From positions 1-19,766 of the forward strand of contig JBFIQI010000029.1 in assembly GCA_041609715.1 (NCBI GenBank): DNA of 19,766 nucleotides. The letters are read 5' to 3'. Each line of letters begins with the position of its first letter. The stretch's first letter is position 1. The DNA is from JABDLF01 sp041609715 (lineage in GTDB: Bacteria > Pseudomonadota > Gammaproteobacteria > Steroidobacterales > JABDLF01). Shown here in pieces: positions 14,484-19,766 of this stretch. The translations under genes and the position numbers were made by a program. The notes under the pieces are model-generated. The model searched no databases. It was not told the DNA's origin and saw only the letters and a list, made by a program, of their open reading frames with translations.

Positions 14484-14489
14484 AGTGTA
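14484..14489 (-). promoter_or_regulatory. Possible -10 box of the iadA-purE operon
   Basis: On the minus strand TACACT (4/6 to TATAAT) lies 29 nt before the iadA ATG, in the 98-nt gap shared with divergent pmbA. No recognisable -35 is found at 16-18 bp, so an activator-dependent or alternative-sigma promoter is possible. The leader to iadA (14455-14480) is AT-rich. Confidence 0.25.
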
Positions 14490-14520
14490 ACATGCAGGGT
14501 GTTCTGGTTCGGCGCGCACA

Positions 14521-14530
14521 GGTAGAATGC
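14521..14530 (+). promoter_or_regulatory. Putative sigma70 -10 region of pmbA
   Basis: GGTAGAATGC is identical to the sequence before tldD and purE. TAGAAT at 14523-14528 predicts initiation near 14535 and a leader of about 18 nt. The -35 region is weak. It sits back to back with the operon promoter region. Confidence 0.5.
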
Positions 14531-14552
14531 CGCGTCCACGCCAGCCACCCGG

Positions 14553-15908
14553 ATGTCGATGAAGCAAGTCTCCCACCCAGAGCTGAGTCCGGGCCGCGAA
14601 CGGCTCGAGGCACTCCTGTCGCAGATCCTCGGGGAAGCGCGCGCACAGGGTGCCACCCAGGCCGCGGCCGGCGTCAGTGTGGACGAGGGTTTAACGGTCA
14701 CCGTGCGCCTAGGCGAGGTGGAGACCATCGAGTATCAAAGGGACCGCGGTCTCGGCGTCACTGTTTATTTCGGCCAGCGCAAGGGGGCCGCCAGCACCGC
14801 CGACCTGGGACAACAGGCTATCCGGGAAACGGTGGCCAAGGCCTGTAGCATTGCGCGCTTCACCGCCGAGGATCCCTGTGCCGGCCTGGCCGATGCCGAT
14901 CGCATGGCGCGGGAAATACCGGACCTGGACTTATGCGCGCCCTGGAACCTGACGCCTGAAGCCGCCATCGATATCGCCCGCGAGTGCGAGGATGCGGCCC
15001 GCGCCTACGACCCGCGAATCAATAACTCCGAGGGCGCGTCGGTCAGCCGTCACCAGGCCTTACGGGTTTACGGCAACAGCCACGGTTTTGTGGGCGGCTA
15101 TCCGACGACCAGCCACAGTATCGGTTGTGCGGTGCTGGCAGGCTCGGGCGATGGCATGCAGCGCGATTACTGGTATACGGCAGCACGACATGCTGACGAA
15201 CTTCAAGATCCGGGGGAGGTTGGCCGAATTGCTGCGCGCCGGACAGTGGCGCGCCTCGGCGCCAGTAAAATCAAAACCCGTTCGGCACCGGTCATTTTTC
15301 CCGCGGAGCTGGCCAGGGGGCTATTCTCGCACCTGGTTTCAGCCATCAGCGGCAGCGCCCAGTACCGGCGCGCGTCGTTTTTGCTGGATGCCAGGGACGA
15401 GTCGCTTTTTCCCGAATTCGTAACTCTGGCGGAGCGCCCGCACGTGCCCCGGGGATTTGGCAGCCGGCCCTATGATCGTGAGGGTGTTGCCACCGCCGAT
15501 CGTGAACTGGTAGATGCGGGCGTGCTCACCGGCTACGTGTTATCCACGTATTCCGCGCGCCGGCTGGGCCTCGCTACCACTGGCAACGCGGGCGGAATTC
15601 ATAACCTGCTGGTACAGCCCGGCGAACTCGACTTTGACGGACTTGTCCGCATGATGGATACCGGCTTCGTGGTGACCGAACTGATGGGGCATGGCGTTAA
15701 CATGGTGACCGGCGACTATTCACGGGGCGCGACCGGCTTCTGGGTCGAGGGCGGCAAAATTGTGCAGCCGGTGGAAGAAGTCACCATAGCCGGCAACTTG
15801 CGGGACATGTTTGCCAATATCAGGGCGATCGGCCGCGACATCGACACGCGCAGCACCATTCGCAGTGGTTCAGTTTTGTTGGACAATCTGACTATTGCCG
15901 GCAGCTGA
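14553..15908 (+). CDS. pmbA: Metalloprotease-related protein PmbA (TldE)
   Basis: The product is 451 residues, almost the same length as E. coli PmbA (450). It is the non-metal partner of TldD in the cytosolic TldD/E protease. It has the shared N-terminal fold (GVTVYFGQRKGAASTADL), then NNSEGASVSRHQ, the PVIFPAELARGLFSHLVSAISG block, and FGSRPYDREGVAT. The C-terminal TTGNAGGIHNLLV, TELMGHGVNMVTGDYSRGATGFWVEGG and GNLRDMF are all diagnostic. It lacks HExxxH, as expected for TldE. Two in-frame ATGs (14553 and 14559) are possible starts, neither with a strong Shine-Dalgarno. It is divergent from iadA and followed after 43 nt by a carbon-nitrogen hydrolase. Confidence 0.97.
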   Translation: MSMKQVSHPELSPGRERLEALLSQILGEARAQGATQAAAGVSVDEGLTVTVRLGEVETIEYQRDRGLGVTVYFGQRKGAASTADLGQQAIRETVAKACSIARFTAEDPCAGLADADRMAREIPDLDLCAPWNLTPEAAIDIARECEDAARAYDPRINNSEGASVSRHQALRVYGNSHGFVGGYPTTSHSIGCAVLAGSGDGMQRDYWYTAARHADELQDPGEVGRIAARRTVARLGASKIKTRSAPVIFPAELARGLFSHLVSAISGSAQYRRASFLLDARDESLFPEFVTLAERPHVPRGFGSRPYDREGVATADRELVDAGVLTGYVLSTYSARRLGLATTGNAGGIHNLLVQPGELDFDGLVRMMDTGFVVTELMGHGVNMVTGDYSRGATGFWVEGGKIVQPVEEVTIAGNLRDMFANIRAIGRDIDTRSTIRSGSVLLDNLTIAGS

Positions 15909-15936
15909 CCAGCCACCCCGAAGCTGCAATTCTCCG

Positions 15937-15942
15937 TATAAT
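15937..15942 (+). promoter_or_regulatory. TATAAT box upstream of the carbon-nitrogen hydrolase gene
   Basis: A perfect TATAAT lies 9 nt before the ATG at 15952, in the 43-nt gap after pmbA. No -35 or extended -10 element is visible. If used, the mRNA would have a leader of only about 2-4 nt, consistent with the absence of a Shine-Dalgarno. Confidence 0.3.
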
Positions 15943-15951
15943 CCATGATCA

Positions 15952-16944
15952 ATGCCTGATCTCTTTTACGCCGCAGCATGCCAGACTGATTTCCCGAGTC
16001 CCGCCCATCGCAGCGAGATCGGTGAACGCACTCGTCGCATGTGCGAGATCATTGAGCAGACCATCGTCGGTTATGAACCTTTTTTCGATGTGCGCCTGCT
16101 GGTGTTTCCGGAATTCGCTCACGCGGTGCCGGCTTACGATACCGCCCGCGCCTTACTCGACAAACTGGCGGTGGAATTACCCAACGAACATACCGATGCT
16201 TACCAGCGGCTGGCCAGCAAATACGGCTGCTACATCCAGACCGGCACATTCCTCGAACGCGACAGTGCTTATCCGGACAAGGTATTCAACAGCACCGTCC
16301 TGGTAGGCCCCGATGGCATCCTGCTGAAGTACCGCAAGGTGAATCCCTGGATTCCCTGGGAAGTGCACACCAGTCCCCACGACATTGCGGATTACCCAGC
16401 GGAGCTGTTCCCGGTCGCGGATACGGAACTGGGTAAACTGGGCGTCGCTATTTGTTATGACTGGCTGTTTCCAGAGGTCACTCGCCAGCTGACTTTTAAT
16501 GGCGCTGAAATTCTGATTCGGCTCTCGGCCTACATGGATCCCTGGGGTGCGACCCCGCCCATGGACTGGTGGACGCTGTTCAATCGTGCCCGCGCTGCCG
16601 AAAACACCGCTTTTGTCGTAGCCGCCAATCAGGGTGCGAGCCTGAAAAACTATCCGCCGTTCAGTTGGCCGGGCGGCAGCATGGTGGTGGATTTCGATGG
16701 CAGGATTCTGGCCCAGGCGGATCCGGGTCCCGGCGAAAAAGTCGTGGTGGCGCCCATTGATATTCAAAACCTGCGCGCGGAGCGCCAGCGTCGTCTCGGT
16801 CATGACATGCGAAATCAGTTGCGTTCCGAGGCTTACGATTACCTCGACAAACCACGGCTGCAACGTGCTGCACCGTCAGACCATCCGCTGCAACCGGATT
16901 CTCTGCGTGCGCGCATCCGCAACTCACAGGACAAACAGTCATGA
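15952..16944 (+). CDS. Carbon-nitrogen hydrolase (nitrilase superfamily)
   Basis: The product is 330 residues. The nitrilase-superfamily catalytic set is visible: E54 in VFPEFAH, K129 in LKYRKVNPW and C168 in GVAICYDWLFPE, with supporting acidic residues E137 and E175. RARAAENTAFVVAANQG and GGSMVVDFDGRILAQ form the usual C-terminal part. It is longer than AguB-type N-carbamoylputrescine amidases and has a roughly 45-residue C-terminal tail. It resembles amidase-like branches rather than Nit1, so it is not a copy of the gene at the left edge. The substrate is unknown; an amide or nitrile is expected. It overlaps the next gene by 4 bp (ATGA at 16941-16944), suggesting translational coupling and a shared job with that lipoprotein. 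Confidence 0.88.
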   Translation: MPDLFYAAACQTDFPSPAHRSEIGERTRRMCEIIEQTIVGYEPFFDVRLLVFPEFAHAVPAYDTARALLDKLAVELPNEHTDAYQRLASKYGCYIQTGTFLERDSAYPDKVFNSTVLVGPDGILLKYRKVNPWIPWEVHTSPHDIADYPAELFPVADTELGKLGVAICYDWLFPEVTRQLTFNGAEILIRLSAYMDPWGATPPMDWWTLFNRARAAENTAFVVAANQGASLKNYPPFSWPGGSMVVDFDGRILAQADPGPGEKVVVAPIDIQNLRAERQRRLGHDMRNQLRSEAYDYLDKPRLQRAAPSDHPLQPDSLRARIRNSQDKQS

Positions 16945-19766
16945 ACAGTTTGGTCTTGCTTCGCACCCTGTTGCTGACCGGCTTGCTGATCCTGACAGGC
17001 TGCGGCGGAGGCCAGCAAGCTTTCCAGCCCGCCGAACAAGACATCGCAGCCAACAATCGAGGCGTTGGCCTGATGGGCTATTTCGATTACGAGGCTGCGC
17101 GCCAGGTCTTCGAACGGCTTGCCCAAGAGCATCCCGACTGGCACGACGTACACGTGAATCTGGCAATTGCCACGCTGAACCGACAGCAAACCGGTGATGA
17201 ACAGACGGCATTGGCCATTGTGGATCGGGTAATCGCCGCCGATCCCGGGCACCTGCGGGCGCGTTACGTGGCCGGGCTGCTGCAGCTCAATGCCGGCGAA
17301 TGTGCCGCAGCCCTGGAACATTTTGGCTTTGTGGCTTTGCAGGACCCGTTGGACGCTTACGCGTCTTATTACGCGGCCCTTTGTCATGCCCAGACGGGTG
17401 CCACCGAGCAGGCGCTCGCGCTCTACCAGCGAGCCATGGAGCTGGATCCCTATCTGCGCAGCGCCTATTACGGCGCTTTCCAGGCCTTGCAGCGCCTGCA
17501 GCGCCGTGACGAAGCGCGGGCCATGTTGGGTGAATTTCAGCGCCTGGCCAGCAATCCCCAGGCGCGGCTTGCCGAATTCAAATACACGCGCATGGGTGAA
17601 AAAGGGGCCGCCCAGGTCGTCGACCGGGTGCCACCGCCGACCGTTCAAAGGCCTTCGGGCGATTTGTTCCTGCCAGCCGCGGTGCCCGGCGAGTTGCCGG
17701 TGGTTTTGGAGGCTCACGCCACGGGTATGAGCGTTGCGGATGCCAACGGCGATGGCGTGCTCGATCTGTTGCTGCCGCGCACGCCCGCAGGCAGCCTGCT
17801 GGCCGTGGGCCAGGGTGTTGCCACATTTGTACCGCAGCCGGAGCACCCGTTATCCGGAATCGACAAGGTTCGCGGCGCATTGTGGGGCGATATCGACAAT
17901 GACGGTCTGGTGGACGTTTATCTGCTGCGCGCGGGACCCAACCAGCTGTGGCGACAACGCGCTGCCAATGAATGGGTCGATGTCACGGCCATTTCCCAGA
18001 CTGCTGGCGGTAACCGCGATTCGCGGGATGGTGCTCTGCTGGATGCCGACCATGACGGCGACCTCGATATCTTGCTGATCAATGCCGACAGCCCCATCGA
18101 GCTACTGAACAACAATCTGGACGGCAGTTTCCGGCCGCTGGCAGCCAGCCAGGAACTGGCGCGTCCGCAGCGACAGGTTCGCGCGCTGGTGGCAACGGAC
18201 ATCGACAGTGATCGCGACGTGGATCTGCTGGTGGTTTATGCCACGCCACCCCATGACGTGTTCCGCAACGATCGCCTTTGGTCCTATCGAGCCGCGGACG
18301 ACATGCTGGCATTGCGGGAGCAGCCGCTGGCGAGCGCCGTCGCGGGTGACGTGGACGCTGACGGCCAAACCGAAATTTATGGCCAAGCTCCGGATGGCTC
18401 CCTGTTTCGATTCGAGAAGCTGGCCGGATCGGACTGGCAGAAAACCCGCCTGTCGCCGGCCGGGACGGCGGCAGGGGGCGAGCATGCCCAGCTGGCGCTT
18501 GCCGACATGGATGGGGATGGTCGCCAGGAACTGCTGTACACGCTGCCCGACGGCTGGCAGCTTGCGCGCATCGACGCTAACGGCCTGGAACCCGTGTTCA
18601 CCGGCAAGATGGCCGCAGCCGGCCACTGGCTGATTCTCAACGGCGAATTGCCGGGCGGACCATCGGTGCTGGCGGCAGTTGACGACAACGCTCCGGTCCT
18701 GTGGCGCCCGGGTCCGGGCCGCTACCCCTTCATGGGAATCACCTTCACAGGGCTGGAGGAAAAAGCGGATTCGATGCGCTCCAATGCCTCGGGAATCGGT
18801 ACCCGCGTGGACTTGCGCGTCGACTCGCGCTGGAGTTCGTACACCACACTGCGCCAGCACGCCGGACCGGGCCAGAGCCTGCAACCCCTGTTCGCGGGTC
18901 TTGGCGGTTATCCCCAGGCGGACTACGTGGCCATGACCTGGTCGGACGGCGTCTTTCAGACCGAACTGGGGCTGTCGCCGGGGCAGTTGCATCGCATTAC
19001 CGAAACCCAGCGGCAACTCTCCAGCTGTCCCGTGCTGTTCGCCTGGAACGGGGAAAGTTTCGGCTTTGTCAGTGACCTGCTGGGCGTGGGCGGGCTGGGT
19101 TTCAATACGGGCTTCGGCCAGTACGCCGAGCCGCGGCCCCGGGAGAACTTCCTGTTGCCTCCGGGCAGCCTGGCGGCGCAAGCAGGCGTCTTGCGGCTGA
19201 AGATTACCGAACCCATGGAGGAGGTGGCTTACCTGGATGCGGTGTACCTGCGCGCCTACGATTTGCCGGCGGGCTGGGACATGGTGCTGGACGAGCGCAT
19301 GGGCCTGGCGGAACCCATGCCCAGCGGGCGACCCGTGTACTTTAGAGAAGCCTGGCTGCCCACAAGAGCCCGCAACGAGCGAGGCGAAGATGTGCTGGCC
19401 AGCCTGCGGGCGGTGGACGGGCAGGCGGCACCGGTGGGTGAAAGGGATCGCCGTTTTATTGGCAGGCTGGCCGGCGAGCACGCCCTGGAGCTCCAATTCC
19501 CGGCCGAACTGGCCGATGGCCAGCGGCGACCCTGGCTGGTGCTGGACGGGTGGGTGGAATATCCCTATTCACAAACCGGATTTGCGGCCTGGCAGGCGGG
19601 CGCGGACTTCCGGGCGCCCAGCCTGTGGACCGCGACCGCCGATGGTGAGTGGCAGCTGTTTGCCGCCGGATTTGGCTACCCGGCAGGCATGCCCCGGCGC
19701 ATGAGTCTGCCCCTGCAAGCGCTGCCGGCGGGCACCACCCGCCTGAAACTGGTGACCAACCTGGAG
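16941..19766 (+). CDS. Large TPR / FG-GAP / ASPIC-UnbV-like lipoprotein (3' end outside window)
   Basis: The frame is open from ATG 16941 to the window end, 942 codons, with no stop. Residues 1-21 form a lipoprotein signal peptide with lipobox LTGC (Cys21), so it is probably anchored to a membrane facing the periplasm or cell surface. About 37-210 is a TPR solenoid (YFDYEAARQVFERLAQEHPD, EQALALYQRAMELDP). About 255-535 contains six Ca-binding FG-GAP/VCBS loops: DANGDGVLD (267), DIDNDGLVD (317), DADHDGDLD (368), DIDSDRDVD (420), DVDADGQTE (470) and DMDGDGRQE (522). The fourth and last two are degenerate. About 600-675 resembles the ASPIC/UnbV domain of CRTAC1-type proteins (GIGTRVDLRVDSRW, FAGLGGYPQADYVAMTWSDG). 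A further all-beta region follows. The role is unknown; adhesion or extracellular protein binding is inferred. Confidence 0.88.
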   Translation, partial: MNSLVLLRTLLLTGLLILTGCGGGQQAFQPAEQDIAANNRGVGLMGYFDYEAARQVFERLAQEHPDWHDVHVNLAIATLNRQQTGDEQTALAIVDRVIAADPGHLRARYVAGLLQLNAGECAAALEHFGFVALQDPLDAYASYYAALCHAQTGATEQALALYQRAMELDPYLRSAYYGAFQALQRLQRRDEARAMLGEFQRLASNPQARLAEFKYTRMGEKGAAQVVDRVPPPTVQRPSGDLFLPAAVPGELPVVLEAHATGMSVADANGDGVLDLLLPRTPAGSLLAVGQGVATFVPQPEHPLSGIDKVRGALWGDIDNDGLVDVYLLRAGPNQLWRQRAANEWVDVTAISQTAGGNRDSRDGALLDADHDGDLDILLINADSPIELLNNNLDGSFRPLAASQELARPQRQVRALVATDIDSDRDVDLLVVYATPPHDVFRNDRLWSYRAADDMLALREQPLASAVAGDVDADGQTEIYGQAPDGSLFRFEKLAGSDWQKTRLSPAGTAAGGEHAQLALADMDGDGRQELLYTLPDGWQLARIDANGLEPVFTGKMAAAGHWLILNGELPGGPSVLAAVDDNAPVLWRPGPGRYPFMGITFTGLEEKADSMRSNASGIGTRVDLRVDSRWSSYTTLRQHAGPGQSLQPLFAGLGGYPQADYVAMTWSDGVFQTELGLSPGQLHRITETQRQLSSCPVLFAWNGESFGFVSDLLGVGGLGFNTGFGQYAEPRPRENFLLPPGSLAAQAGVLRLKITEPMEEVAYLDAVYLRAYDLPAGWDMVLDERMGLAEPMPSGRPVYFREAWLPTRARNERGEDVLASLRAVDGQAAPVGERDRRFIGRLAGEHALELQFPAELADGQRRPWLVLDGWVEYPYSQTGFAAWQAGADFRAPSLWTATADGEWQLFAAGFGYPAGMPRRMSLPLQALPAGTTRLKLVTNLE

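Noticed and set aside
15952..16944. AguB-type N-carbamoylputrescine amidase, which would tie to arginine use
   Set aside because: The protein is longer than AguB and lacks its typical sequence around the catalytic Cys; no agmatine deiminase gene is adjacent.
18102..19496. Minus-strand open frame of 464 codons opposite the lipoprotein gene
   Set aside because: The plus-strand frame carries clear FG-GAP loops and continuous homology-like structure; the opposite frame has only low-complexity Arg/Gln/His-rich sequence.

Overview
The window reads as chromosomal DNA from a high-GC gammaproteobacterium outside the Enterobacterales, probably an environmental or uncultured lineage. The support is the nit-tldD-yjgA-pmbA gene set typical of gammaproteobacterial chromosomes, a class I PurE, sigma70-like promoters with GC-rich discriminators, and dense gene packing. 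No rRNA, tRNA, CRISPR array, insertion sequence or phage gene was seen. The longest stretch without a gene is about 210 bases.

Left arm (1-5742): the C-terminal part of a Nit-type deaminated glutathione amidase, full-length tldD, and a low-molecular-weight phosphatase/arsenate reductase-like gene. A convergent gene follows for an exported Sel1-repeat protein. Next, on the plus strand, come a GNAT acetyltransferase, a conserved His-rich protein, a DUF1801 protein, a 44-residue DUF2256 zinc-ribbon protein, a MAPEG membrane protein, and an unknown 135-residue protein whose 3' end overlaps purE.

Core (14454 down to 5687, minus strand): one tightly packed seven-gene operon, iadA - cphB - cphA - cphA-like Mur ligase - class V aminotransferase fold protein - yjgA(darP) - purE. 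Junctions are 0 nt, 4-bp overlap, 12 nt, 20-bp overlap, 4-bp overlap and 9 nt. It encodes a whole cyanophycin cycle. CphA polymerises Asp and Arg, CphB cuts the polymer to beta-Asp-Arg, and IadA would split the isopeptide to Asp and Arg. Two further proteins have unassigned roles: a CphA derivative without an ATP-grasp core, and a SufS-like PLP enzyme with Tyr at the usual catalytic Cys position.

Right arm (14553-19766): divergent pmbA(tldE), partner of tldD, then a carbon-nitrogen hydrolase. The hydrolase gene overlaps by 4 bp a large lipoprotein gene (TPR + FG-GAP/VCBS + ASPIC/UnbV-like) that runs off the window. tldD and pmbA thus bracket the cyanophycin operon, and yjgA, often their neighbour, is the operon's sixth gene. 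This looks like insertion or rearrangement within an ancestral nit-tldD-yjgA-pmbA locus. The 10-mer GGTAGAATGC, a likely -10 region, precedes tldD, purE and pmbA.

All functions are inferred from recognisable motifs and remembered family features; no database search was possible.
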